Shown: piece after piece, positions 16,024 to 24,738 of the stretch
Layout of the letters: each line of letters begins with the position of its first letter
Numbering within the stretch: position 1 is the stretch's first letter
Source of the DNA: UBA3907 sp033810155
Lineage (GTDB): Bacteria; Bacillota; Sulfobacillia; Fermentithermobacillales; Fermentithermobacillaceae
NCBI GenBank assembly: GCA_033810155.1
Contig: JAPXKJ010000013.1
Span: forward strand, 1-30,637
DNA: 30,637 nt
Direction: 5' to 3'
Program-made: the position numbers and the translations under genes
The notes under the pieces: model-generated
Database searches by the model: none
Seen by the model: the letters and a program-made list of their open reading frames with translations, nothing else
What the model was told of the DNA's origin: nothing

Positions 16024-17145
16024 GTGGCAAAAGTGCCTATACTAACTGACACAATTACCGAATCATCGTTTGCGGTTATAGGAGCGGGAAACGGTGGCCA
16101 GGCAATGGCAGGTTTTCTTGCATTGAGGAACTTTGGCGTTAACCTATGGAACAGATCCGAAGACAAAATAGCCGCTCTAAATGAAATTGGAGGCATTATG
16201 CTTGAGGGCGAAATAAACGGGTTTGCTCAACCGAACATAATGACCCATGATATGGGTGAAGCAGTTAGCGGCGTTCAAATAATCATGGTTGTTGTACCTG
16301 CTTCAGGACACCGGGATATAGCGAAGCAAATGGCCCCTTGGCTAACTGACGGTCAGGTAGTTGTCCTTAACCCTGGACGCACCGGCGGAGCTCTTGAATT
16401 TAGGAAGGTACTCAGAGAACATGGGTGCTGTGCAGATGTTACTATTGCAGAAGCAGGCACATTCGTATATGCAAGTAGAACAATTGAACCAGGAAGGTCT
16501 CACATCTACGGTATCAAGCATCAAGTGCCATTGTCGGCACTCCCGGCAATTCGGACGATTGACGTAGTAAGACAGCTTCGATTGGCGTATCCCCAGTTTG
16601 TGCCTGTAGAAAGCGTTTTGGTTACCAGTTTTGACAACATCGGGGCCATATTCCATCCTCTGCCCACCATACTTAATGCAGGGCGCATCGAAAGCGGTCT
16701 TGAGTACCAGCATTACAAAGATGGGATCACGCCTTCGGTAGCAAAGGCATTAGAGAAGTTAGACGAGGAACGTCTCTCAGTAGCAAATGCTTTCAGTGTT
16801 TCTGTTAGATCAGTGCTGGACTGGATGGAAGAAGCCTATGAAGTAAAGGCGTCTTCGGTGTACGAGGCGGTCCAAGCTAATCCAGGTTATGAAGGGATTC
16901 TGGCTCCCCGCACCCTTAACACCCGGTATATATTCGAAGACATTCCTTTTAGTCTTGTTCCTCTGGCATCCTTAGCTCAGATCGCTGGTATAGAAGTTCC
17001 TCTCATAGAGTCGGCAATAACTATGGCGAGCGCTCTTCATGGAATAGATTATCGAGCAACTGGGAGAACTGCGGAAATGATGGGCATATCCGGCATGACC
17101 CCAGAGGAGATCACTCATTTTGTCTTGAATGGGGCTGATGAGTAA
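16024..17145 (+). CDS. Opine (octopine/nopaline) dehydrogenase-family protein
   Basis: This protein of 373 residues has an N-terminal Rossmann domain with GAGNGGQAMAG (from G20), the family signature NPGRTGGALEF, and the catalytic region NIGAIFHPLPTILNAG. There, H211 matches the His that pairs with Asp in N-(1-D-carboxylethyl)-L-norvaline dehydrogenase-type enzymes. The family reductively couples an amino acid to a 2-keto acid, or oxidises such secondary amines. The start is GTG 16024 after AATAAGGAG. Its stop overlaps the next ATG (TAATG), so it is translationally coupled to the B12 protein. The substrate cannot be read from the sequence. Confidence 0.88.
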   Translation: MAKVPILTDTITESSFAVIGAGNGGQAMAGFLALRNFGVNLWNRSEDKIAALNEIGGIMLEGEINGFAQPNIMTHDMGEAVSGVQIIMVVVPASGHRDIAKQMAPWLTDGQVVVLNPGRTGGALEFRKVLREHGCCADVTIAEAGTFVYASRTIEPGRSHIYGIKHQVPLSALPAIRTIDVVRQLRLAYPQFVPVESVLVTSFDNIGAIFHPLPTILNAGRIESGLEYQHYKDGITPSVAKALEKLDEERLSVANAFSVSVRSVLDWMEEAYEVKASSVYEAVQANPGYEGILAPRTLNTRYIFEDIPFSLVPLASLAQIAGIEVPLIESAITMASALHGIDYRATGRTAEMMGISGMTPEEITHFVLNGADE

Positions 17146-18854
17146 TGAAAGAAACGGCCAAAAGAAGCGAGGCAACCCCAAAGACAATGGCTGCGGCTTC
17201 CATAGGCGATTGCATACATGTGGCCGGGATTTTCAACTTCTTCAAACTCGCAGAATCTGCCGGTTGGAAAACGCAGTTCATAGGCTCGGCCAAGTCCCCA
17301 GAAGAAATCGCCATCTGGACGCGGGAGAATCGCCCTCATGTCCTTGCAATAGGTTACAGACTCGACCCGTCTGCAGCAAGACGCCTCATTGAAAGGCTTG
17401 TCAAGGCTTTGGACGAACATGGGGTAAATCCAAAGCCCAGGCTCATATTCGGAGGTACGCCTCCGGTTGCAGAAGTAGCTAGAGCATCCGGGGTCTTCGA
17501 AAAAGTCTTTTCAGGCGAAGAAGATATTAGCGAAACTATGGCGTACCTAAGAGGCGAGTCCGGAACAGTCTCAGAAGAAACAACTTATCCGAGTTCCCTC
17601 ATAGATAGAATTAACTGGAAATCTCCATATCCCATAATAAGGCACCATTTCGGACTTCCTTCTCTCGATGAAACGATATCCGGGATCGAAAAACTCGCCG
17701 ACTCTGGGGTGCTTGATGTGATTTCCATTGGCCCTGACCAGAATGCACAAGAAAACTTCTTTCATCCGGAAGAAATGGATCCGGACCAGCAAGGTTCAGG
17801 AGGAGTGCCGGTAAGGAACGCAAGAGATTTTGAGAGACTATATCAAGCTTCAAGGAGGGGGAATTACCCCCTTATGAGGTGCTACAGCGGAACTAGGGAC
17901 GTAATTCCTTTTGCTAGAGTACTCTTAGACACGATAAACAATGCGTGGGCCGCAATCCCTCTTTCATGGTACAACGTCTTGGACAAAAGAGGTCCAAGAG
18001 AGATTGAAGATTCTATAAAAGAAGCTCAACAAGCGATCAAATGGCACGCCGACCAGGGCATCCCAGTAGAGGTTAACGAATCGCATCAGTGGAGTCTGAG
18101 ATGGGCTCCTGACGTAGTTGCTGTTGCAACCGCCTACTTAGGAGCTCTGACCGCTAAGAAGATGGGTGTCAGAGACTACGTAGCCCAATTCATGTTCAAC
18201 ACCCCACCTGAAACGTCAGCTACAATGGATCTTGGCAAAATGTTGGCAAAATTGCATCTCATCGAGCAGCTAGCAGACGGCGACTTTAGGATATGGCGCG
18301 AGGTGAGATCTGGATTGGCCAGTTTTCCAGTAGATCTTGATATGGCGAAAGGTCATTTGGCGGCATCAACTTTGCTGAGCATGAACATGAAACCACACAT
18401 CTTGCACGTCGTAAGTTATTGCGAGGCCAATCACGCTGCTACCCCAAGCGAGATCATAGAAAGCTGCAAAATAGCAGAGGGAGTCATAGCCAATTGCATT
18501 CCAAGCATGCCTGACATGACTTTAGATCCGCGGGTGCAGAAAAGGAAATTGCATCTCATCCAAGAAGCAAAAGTGCTTCTTGAGGCCATAGAAAGACTCC
18601 CCCAGATGGTTCCGGCGCTTTCGAGTTCCAAAGACCCGCTTACTGACCCAAAGGTGCTAGCCTTTGCCATAAAGGTAGGACTCCTCGACGCCCCACATCT
18701 AGCTGGTAATCCTGCAGCATGCGGTAAGATCTGTACTGCCGTTTTGGACGGAGGATGCGAAGCAATTGATCCCATATCTGGGGAGGCTCTTTCAGAATCT
18801 CAACGGGTAAGTAGAATTCTCGATGATTTAGGGAAAACGACCCTAGGTAGTTGA
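17145..18854 (+). CDS. Cobalamin-binding mutase-like protein of unknown reaction
   Basis: This 569-residue protein starts with a B12-binding-type Rossmann domain (about 15-140): GDCIHVAG holds D22, H25 and G28, GYRL may stand for the SxL motif, and FGGTPP supplies the GG. The first motif is D-x2-H-x2-G, one residue longer than the usual D-x-H-x2-G. The rest has barrel-like segments (RCYSGTRDVIPFA, LSWYNVLDKRGPREIEDS, EVNESHQWSLRWAPD) that resemble the catalytic barrel of glutamate-mutase/aminomutase-type enzymes. A B12-dependent rearrangement feeding its two operon partners is inferred, not shown. No separate small subunit is visible, so both domains would lie on one chain. Confidence 0.7.
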   Translation: MKETAKRSEATPKTMAAASIGDCIHVAGIFNFFKLAESAGWKTQFIGSAKSPEEIAIWTRENRPHVLAIGYRLDPSAARRLIERLVKALDEHGVNPKPRLIFGGTPPVAEVARASGVFEKVFSGEEDISETMAYLRGESGTVSEETTYPSSLIDRINWKSPYPIIRHHFGLPSLDETISGIEKLADSGVLDVISIGPDQNAQENFFHPEEMDPDQQGSGGVPVRNARDFERLYQASRRGNYPLMRCYSGTRDVIPFARVLLDTINNAWAAIPLSWYNVLDKRGPREIEDSIKEAQQAIKWHADQGIPVEVNESHQWSLRWAPDVVAVATAYLGALTAKKMGVRDYVAQFMFNTPPETSATMDLGKMLAKLHLIEQLADGDFRIWREVRSGLASFPVDLDMAKGHLAASTLLSMNMKPHILHVVSYCEANHAATPSEIIESCKIAEGVIANCIPSMPDMTLDPRVQKRKLHLIQEAKVLLEAIERLPQMVPALSSSKDPLTDPKVLAFAIKVGLLDAPHLAGNPAACGKICTAVLDGGCEAIDPISGEALSESQRVSRILDDLGKTTLGS

Positions 18855-18860
18855 CCTAGG
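18842..18860. repeat. Small inverted repeat spanning the stop codon
   Basis: CCTAGGT (18842-18848) and ACCTAGG (18854-18860) form a 7-bp hairpin whose right arm begins on the last base of the TGA stop of the cobalamin-protein gene. It may add to the terminator-like region that follows. Confidence 0.5.
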
Positions 18861-18876
18861 CAAAGTGCATGTACAG

Positions 18877-18927
18877 CATGTGTATAACTCCTGCAGTTAT
18901 ACACATGTTGTATACAACATGTGTATA
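18877..18927. terminator. Overlapping palindromes between convergent operons
   Basis: Two structures share one arm. A hairpin pairs CATGTGTATAACT (18877-18889) with its exact complement at 18895-18907 around CCTGC. A perfect 30-bp palindrome spans 18898-18927. The unit CATGTGTATA thus occurs three times in alternating orientation. Position between the plus-strand B12 operon and the end of the long minus-strand operon suggests a bidirectional terminator. No T-run is present, and the arms also contain TTATACACA, a DnaA-box-like 9-mer. Confidence 0.55.
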
Positions 18928-18951
18928 GTTTCTAACAACTTATCAACACGC

Positions 18952-20130
18952 TTACTCTTCTTTCACTTCAATGATCCACAACCATATTGACGCATTATCG
19001 CACAGCTCATCTAATAACTGCCGTTCCTCATTGAGAACCGCTATCAACTGATCCAACCGAAGCAACTCTTTCTGAGCCAGAGGAACGTCTTGCGCATCCA
19101 CCGCATTATTAATTGCCTGAGCCAGATCGTCTCGCTGCATCTGGTTGGTTTCAATCAGAGAATCCAATACATTGCGGTAAGCAGTTACATCATATGCAAT
19201 CACATCAGACTGAACAATTGAACCCAACGCGGACATATCATCTGAAACTTGTTCCAGGCTGGAAGAAGGTACCAGCCCAGTCACGCAGAAACCCGAAGCT
19301 CCGGTTGGAGTATACACTGATTCAAAACACAGATGTACTGAGCCACCTGATTCACCAATCATTGCGCACGCCTTATCTGAGACATCGCCCAAAGCACCTT
19401 CCGGCACTTCAATCGCAATATTGGCGCTCTTTATCTCCTTCGCTAGATTAGCCGGCATTCGTTTTGTCGCCATAAAGAACCCGGTTTCCTCGTCTTCTTC
19501 GGAGATTTCTTCCTCCTCGGGAACGCCCGACGTCGCATCCGCCGCCAATGATTCGTTGTCTTCAGAACCGACGGTTACATCAGATGGGGATTCCTCGCTT
19601 GGGGGTTGCACATCCTCTTCTACGTGAGAATTGTCTGTGGGCAGTTGCGGTTGCTGAGGTTGGGACTCAAATACTATAGTGCCTTCTTTCTCAGTTTCTG
19701 TGTTGTCAGCAGTTATCGTCTCTTCCTCCCGCTGGTCGCTTTCCGATGCAACATCTGCAGGTAGCTGCTGAGTGCCAAAAAACGCGGACTTAATCGCAGG
19801 AGAAGCTACCAATATGATCAAACATGCCGCCAAAGCAATCGAAAGACGCCTGAGCCATATAGACCTTTTCGCCGACCTCTCAGCTCTCAAGGCATCCTCT
19901 CGCCTAATAGCATATTCATTCACAGCCTCCATTATAGAGGCATGAAGTAAGTCTGGCGGCTCGATTTCAGGCACAGAACCCAGGAGTTCTTTTATATGCC
20001 TCAATTCCTCGTACATAGCCTTACAATCAGGACACACCTTTAGATGCTCTTCTAATTGGGCAGATGCCTGAGGATCCAGTTCGCCGTCTATATAAGACGA
20101 TATGAATTCTGAGAAATTACAGTACTTCAA
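18952..20130 (-). CDS. Zinc-finger transmembrane anti-sigma factor with DUF4349-like extracytoplasmic domain
   Basis: This protein of 392 residues starts with an anti-sigma zinc finger (ZAS: C4, H29, C33, C36, followed by a helical sigma-binding region). One membrane segment lies at about 94-114, after a basic stretch. A long acidic, Pro/Ser/Glu-rich linker (about 120-215) leads to a C-terminal domain with a coiled-coil-like region, which looks like DUF4349. The gene overlaps the upstream ECF sigma gene by four bases, the usual pairing. The protein is predicted to hold the sigma factor at the membrane until an envelope signal releases it. The signal is unknown. It is the last gene of the operon. 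Confidence 0.85.
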   Translation of the reverse strand: MKYCNFSEFISSYIDGELDPQASAQLEEHLKVCPDCKAMYEELRHIKELLGSVPEIEPPDLLHASIMEAVNEYAIRREDALRAERSAKRSIWLRRLSIALAACLIILVASPAIKSAFFGTQQLPADVASESDQREEETITADNTETEKEGTIVFESQPQQPQLPTDNSHVEEDVQPPSEESPSDVTVGSEDNESLAADATSGVPEEEEISEEDEETGFFMATKRMPANLAKEIKSANIAIEVPEGALGDVSDKACAMIGESGGSVHLCFESVYTPTGASGFCVTGLVPSSSLEQVSDDMSALGSIVQSDVIAYDVTAYRNVLDSLIETNQMQRDDLAQAINNAVDAQDVPLAQKELLRLDQLIAVLNEERQLLDELCDNASIWLWIIEVKEE

Positions 20131-20744
20131 TCTCCACCCCTCTTCTCAGAACCTTTGACGAAAGAATGGAGGTTTTGTTCCTCGCCATACAATTTTCGAA
20201 CAAGTTTGCGGGCCCTATGAATACGGGACTTCACAGTTCCCAAGGATATGCCCAGTATCTCTGATATTTCCTTGTACGAATAGTCATGAACATCGCACAA
20301 AATGAGAGGCGCACGGTAATGCGGATCGAGGTCCTTCACTATATTTAGAATCTCTTCACCAGTTGACTTGAATTCAACAGCATCCTCTATACTTGTTGCA
20401 GTGTCCTCCACCTGTCTTTGTACTTCCGAATCGCCGAAATCCAAAGGTGCATCGAGAGAATAAACAGTCGCTTTTCTATCTTTCCTGAGGTAGTCAAGGC
20501 ACGTATTCACGCATACTCTATATACCCAAGTTGAAAATTGACTGTCGCCCCGAAAATCCGGAAGAGCTTGATATACCTTAAGAAAAACGTCCTGAACAAT
20601 GTCCAGAGCCTCTTCTTTGTCCGATACTAGGCGATAAGCTACATTGTACAGCTTCTTTTCATAAGCTGTTACAAGTGCCTCGAAAGCCTTCATATCACCT
20701 TTGGCCGCCTTTTCGACAGTGGCTCTGTCATCTTGACATGACAC
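20127..20744 (-). CDS. ECF (sigma-70 family) RNA polymerase sigma factor
   Basis: This protein of 205 residues has sigma region 2 (FEALVTAYEKKLYNVAYR, then DIVQDVFLKVYQAL and FSTWVYRVCVNTCLDYLR) and region 4 (LDPHYRAPLILCDV, YSYKEISEILGISLGTVKSR, IHRARKLV). The linker between them is somewhat long and acidic. The start is GTG 20744 with GGAGGG eight bases upstream. It lies only 19 bases after aspS and overlaps the anti-sigma gene, so it is co-transcribed with translation genes. Its target promoters cannot be told from this window. Confidence 0.93.
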   Translation of the reverse strand: MSCQDDRATVEKAAKGDMKAFEALVTAYEKKLYNVAYRLVSDKEEALDIVQDVFLKVYQALPDFRGDSQFSTWVYRVCVNTCLDYLRKDRKATVYSLDAPLDFGDSEVQRQVEDTATSIEDAVEFKSTGEEILNIVKDLDPHYRAPLILCDVHDYSYKEISEILGISLGTVKSRIHRARKLVRKLYGEEQNLHSFVKGSEKRGGD

Positions 20745-20763
20745 TAAATTTACCCTCCGAAAA

Positions 20764-22650
20764 TCATTTCGATTTCGATTCTTCTATCTCCGTGTCGACT
20801 TGAGGTGATCTATCTCTGAGCCTGCACAAGCCAAGCTCCCGCAATTGTTCGGGCGATACCTCAGCTGGCGCGTGGGTCAAAAGACAACTCCCTTTAGTTG
20901 TTTTAGGAAAAGCTATGACATCTCGAATAGTATCAGCGCCTACTACCAACATGACAAACCTATCCAATCCAAAAGCTATTCCTCCATGTGGAGGAGCCCC
21001 ATATTCAAAAGCATCGAGGAGAAAGCCAAACTTTTCTCTAGCTTCAGAAAAAGACAGGCCCAAAAGTTCAAAAACCTTCTCTTGAACATCTCTTCTATGT
21101 ATACGTATGGAACCGGAAGCAAGTTCGACTCCATTGAGTACTAGGTCGTATGCCCTAGCCCTAATCCGTTTCTTCGATAAATCATCTTTCCTTTCTAAGA
21201 GATCGAAATCTCTTGTGCAAGGGCTCGTGAACGGATGATGCGCCGCCTGCCATTGCCCTGACTCCTGGTTTATCTCAAGAAGAGGGAACTCGGTAATCCA
21301 AAGGAAGTTAGTTAACCCTTCCGGGATCAAATCGAGACGCCGAGCAAGGTTTTTCCTCATTTTACCCAAAACTCCGACGGCCACTTCAAATTCGTCTGCT
21401 ACTATGAGTGCAAGATCTCCTTCTTTTGCCCCAAGAACCTGAGATATGAGGTCAATCTCATTTTGGTTCAGGTGCTTTTTGATCGGTGACTTTATCTGGC
21501 CGTTAGGCAAATATGATATGGTTACGAGCCCTTTCGCCCCAAATTCCTTTGCCTCGTCTGTGATCTTCTCAATCTCCTGACGTGACAGTCCTGCACACCC
21601 AGGAACACATATCGCCTCTATTGCTCCCCCTTGGCAAGCCGTATCCTTGAAGACAGAAAACTGACTCTCCTTCAGAATATCTGTAAGGTCATGGATTTGC
21701 ATACCAAATCGGGTATCGGGTTTGTCTGAGCCATAGCGCGCCATAGCCTCATCCCAAGTCATCCTAGGGAAAGGAACTGGAAGATCGGATTTCAGAACTT
21801 CCTTCCAGACATGCTGGATCATTCCTTCAACAAGCTCAAATACTCTTTCTTCCTCGACGAAAGACATCTCGATATCTACCTGGGTAAACTCAGGCTGTCT
21901 ATCCGCTCGCAAGTCTTCGTCCCTAAAGCACCTAGCCATTTGAAAATACTTGTCTACACCAGAGACCATGAGCATCTGCTTGAAAAGTTGGGGCGATTGT
22001 GCTAAAGCGTAAAAACACCCAGGTTCCACACGTGATGGCACTAAATAGTCCCTGGCGCCCTCTGGCGTGCTCCGCGTCATAGCAGGCGTCTCAATCTCCC
22101 AAAACCCTCTCTCGGAAAGAAAGTTCCTCATGGACAAGACTATCTCGTGCCTAAGTCTGAGGTTTTCGAGCATAGGAAGTCTTCTAAGATCTATGTATCT
22201 ATATTTCATGCGTATCGCTTCATCAGGTTCTGCTTCGTCGCGTATGACAAAAGGTGGGGTCTTTGCGGCGTTGAATATCCCTATACTTTCCGCAAGAACT
22301 TCTACTTTTCCAGTCAGGATGTTGGGGTTTTCTCTGCCTTCAGCCCTCCTCACCACTTGACCACAGACACACACAACATACTCTGACCGGAGAGATTTCG
22401 CCGTTTCAAAACTCTCTGGAGATCGAATAGGATCGCAAACTACCTGAACTATACCTGTCCTATCCCTTAGATCAATGAATGTAAGATCCCCAAGATCCCT
22501 TTGTTTATTCACCCAACCCATTAACACCACTTCGGAGCCTGCGCGCTCCTCGGTGACTTCACCGCAGTAGCACGTCCTCTCTAGCCCTTGAATATCTGTC
22601 ATTAGGTTTAGCGGTTTCTGCTTGTTCTGTTGGCTGTCAATCTGTGCCAC
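20764..22650 (-). CDS. aspS: Aspartyl-tRNA synthetase
   Basis: This class II synthetase of about 628 residues charges tRNA-Asp (or Asp/Asn if non-discriminating). It has an N-terminal OB-fold anticodon domain (VVLMGWVNKQRDLGDLTFIDLRD), motif 2 (FRDEDLRADRQPEFTQ), the bacterial GAD insertion (about 300-430) and motif 3 (GGIAFGLDRFVML). The start is GTG 22650, overlapping the end of hisS by 14 bases; M17 at 22602 is a possible shorter start. The hisS-aspS pair is typical of Firmicutes. Confidence 0.97.
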   Translation of the reverse strand: MAQIDSQQNKQKPLNLMTDIQGLERTCYCGEVTEERAGSEVVLMGWVNKQRDLGDLTFIDLRDRTGIVQVVCDPIRSPESFETAKSLRSEYVVCVCGQVVRRAEGRENPNILTGKVEVLAESIGIFNAAKTPPFVIRDEAEPDEAIRMKYRYIDLRRLPMLENLRLRHEIVLSMRNFLSERGFWEIETPAMTRSTPEGARDYLVPSRVEPGCFYALAQSPQLFKQMLMVSGVDKYFQMARCFRDEDLRADRQPEFTQVDIEMSFVEEERVFELVEGMIQHVWKEVLKSDLPVPFPRMTWDEAMARYGSDKPDTRFGMQIHDLTDILKESQFSVFKDTACQGGAIEAICVPGCAGLSRQEIEKITDEAKEFGAKGLVTISYLPNGQIKSPIKKHLNQNEIDLISQVLGAKEGDLALIVADEFEVAVGVLGKMRKNLARRLDLIPEGLTNFLWITEFPLLEINQESGQWQAAHHPFTSPCTRDFDLLERKDDLSKKRIRARAYDLVLNGVELASGSIRIHRRDVQEKVFELLGLSFSEAREKFGFLLDAFEYGAPPHGGIAFGLDRFVMLVVGADTIRDVIAFPKTTKGSCLLTHAPAEVSPEQLRELGLCRLRDRSPQVDTEIEESKSK

Positions 22651-23929
22651 TTAAGATTTCCCCCTTCATGAAGGCTAACACCTGATCGAGCGCGACCTCT
22701 TTCTGCCATCCGTGCTTCATCGATCTTATGGAAGCTTCGGATTTTTCAAATTCTTCTTCGCCCAGTATGATAACGTACTGCGCATTAACCCGATTGGCTT
22801 GCTTCATCTGCGATTTCACGCTTCTCATCAGTGGATCAAAATCGCACGATAACCCTAAACGCCTCAAACTATCGAGCAGTTCGAATCCCCAAAGAGAGAT
22901 CTCACGACAAATGGTCTCATCATCGCTACTTGCTATCACCACGAAACAATCGATTGACGGACTTGCGTCAATCGGCTTTTCTCCTTTGTCTGAAGCCAAA
23001 AGCAATCTTTCCAGTCCCAATGCAAAACCTACGCCAGGAGTAGGTTTTCCGCCTAGTTCTTCAACCAGCCCGTCATAGCGCCCTCCTCCTATGATCGTAT
23101 CCTGAGCACCAAGCGGAGGCCATTTTATCTCAAACACTGTCCTAGTGTAATAGTCAAGTCCCCTCACCAAAGCAGGATCAACTGTGTATTCCATACCCAT
23201 GGAAGTAAGAATAGACCTAAGCATATCCCAATGCTCCTGGCATTCGGGGCAAAGGTAATCATGCATCCTAGGCGCCCCAACAATGACTTCACGACATGAA
23301 GGGTTTTTGCAGTCTAGGACCCTTAGAGGATTCGCATCAAGACGACTCTGGCAATCCGTGCATAAACTCGACGCTCTTTGTGAAAGGTACTTCACAAGAT
23401 CCTCTCTGTATCTATTGCGGCATAAAGGACATCCGATAGTATTTATGAATAATGTTGTGCCAAGAAGCCCAAGTTCCTCTGCTATCCTAACCCCTACTTG
23501 TATCACTTCGACGTCAGAGAATGGGGAGCCTGAGCCTAGGATCTCTATTCCAAATTGCATGAACTCTCTATATCTTCCGGCCTGCGGTTTCTCGTACCGG
23601 AACATTGGGCCGAGATAGAAAAACTTCATTGGAAGAGCACCGCCGTCTAAGCCATGTTCCAGAAAAGCTCGCACCACAGGTGCAGTGCCTTCAGGTCTCA
23701 AGGTGAGCGATCTTCCGCCTTTATCCTCAAAAGTGTACATTTCTTTCTGGACGATATCTGTGCTTTCGCCAACTGACCGCGTAAACAACTCGGTGTGTTC
23801 AAAAACAGGAGTCCTTATCTCCTGAAAGTTATACATACTCGAAAGCGTTCTTAGAACAGATTCCACTTTCGACCATTTCCCGGACTCAGGAGGTAAAATG
23901 TCGTTTGTCCCTCGTGGCGCCTTTATCAT
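22637..23929 (-). CDS. hisS: Histidyl-tRNA synthetase
   Basis: This class II synthetase of about 430 residues charges tRNA-His. Visible are the N-terminal APRGTNDILP, motif 2 LTLRPEGTAPVVRAF, the His-specific RGLDYYTRTVFE, and motif 3 with GVGFALGLERLLLA, followed by the C-terminal anticodon domain. Four CxxC-like pairs in the insertion region (about 170-235) suggest a zinc-binding insert seen in some clostridial HisRS. I prefer ATG 23929, with GGGAGTGG upstream, over an in-frame GTG at 23938. Confidence 0.97.
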   Translation of the reverse strand: MIKAPRGTNDILPPESGKWSKVESVLRTLSSMYNFQEIRTPVFEHTELFTRSVGESTDIVQKEMYTFEDKGGRSLTLRPEGTAPVVRAFLEHGLDGGALPMKFFYLGPMFRYEKPQAGRYREFMQFGIEILGSGSPFSDVEVIQVGVRIAEELGLLGTTLFINTIGCPLCRNRYREDLVKYLSQRASSLCTDCQSRLDANPLRVLDCKNPSCREVIVGAPRMHDYLCPECQEHWDMLRSILTSMGMEYTVDPALVRGLDYYTRTVFEIKWPPLGAQDTIIGGGRYDGLVEELGGKPTPGVGFALGLERLLLASDKGEKPIDASPSIDCFVVIASSDDETICREISLWGFELLDSLRRLGLSCDFDPLMRSVKSQMKQANRVNAQYVIILGEEEFEKSEASIRSMKHGWQKEVALDQVLAFMKGEILSGTD

Positions 23930-24001
23930 ACTTACCACTCCCTGTTAAGTCACGATATCTTTGCAATCCACCACCAACCTGTTTCTATAAGATAACACAG
24001 T

Positions 24002-24664
24002 TTAGGCTAGAAAGGGATTCTCTTCTCTTTCCTTGCCTACGGTGGTAACCCAGTTATGTCCCGGGTAGATAACCGTTTCGTCGGGAAGGGTCAGTACTTT
24101 GGTCCGAATACTTTGAAGTAAGGTGTTCATGTCTCCACCAGGAAAATCAGTGCGTCCTACGCTGAGGCGAAAAATAAGATCGCCTGAAAACAGCGCCCCT
24201 TGAGAACCTGCATCTGACTCTAGACTCTCCAATGCGCCAGCATAGTATAAAGATATGCTGCCCGGGGTATGCCCAGGAGTCTCAAGGACCCTAAGACATG
24301 CATTACCAATGTGGATACAATCACCTTCCTTAAGCGTAAGGCATTCCTCAACTCTCACCATGCCGGAAGTATCCATAATTGCGCTCATCCACCCAGGGTC
24401 ATCAAGAAGGGTTCTGTCTTTTTCGCCTATCAGCACAGGCGTTCCTAGTCGCTTCTGTATGAGCCCTGCGTCATAGATGTGATCAAGATGCCCGTGTGTA
24501 CATACTATGTACTCAATAACCAGACCCTTTTCGCGAACTGCGTCAAGGATCTTTTCACCTTCTCCACCTGGATCTATGATCGCGCATTTGCTGGTTTCTT
24601 CATCGAATATGATGTAGCAATTGGTCATAAGAGAGCCAACTACCAATCTTTGGACTTTCACCAT
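24002..24664 (-). CDS. MBL-fold metallo-hydrolase (glyoxalase II-like)
   Basis: This protein of about 220 residues has the metallo-beta-lactamase motifs HGHLDH, the ETPGHTPGSISLY histidine, FSGDLIF, GRTDFPGGD, and the C-terminal PGHN. This layout fits a thiolesterase-like hydroxyacylglutathione-hydrolase relative; anaerobes without glutathione keep such genes with an unknown substrate. ATG 24664 is chosen over GTG 24673 because AAGGGTGGGG lies before it. It sits between hisS and dtd, the conserved clostridial order. Confidence 0.9.
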   Translation of the reverse strand: MVKVQRLVVGSLMTNCYIIFDEETSKCAIIDPGGEGEKILDAVREKGLVIEYIVCTHGHLDHIYDAGLIQKRLGTPVLIGEKDRTLLDDPGWMSAIMDTSGMVRVEECLTLKEGDCIHIGNACLRVLETPGHTPGSISLYYAGALESLESDAGSQGALFSGDLIFRLSVGRTDFPGGDMNTLLQSIRTKVLTLPDETVIYPGHNWVTTVGKEREENPFLA

Positions 24665-24738
24665 AAACCCCACCCTTCTATCTGACTTACACGAGCCCAG
24701 GCCTCGCAGGTTTCTGTTTGGCTCACGAAAAACTCAGT

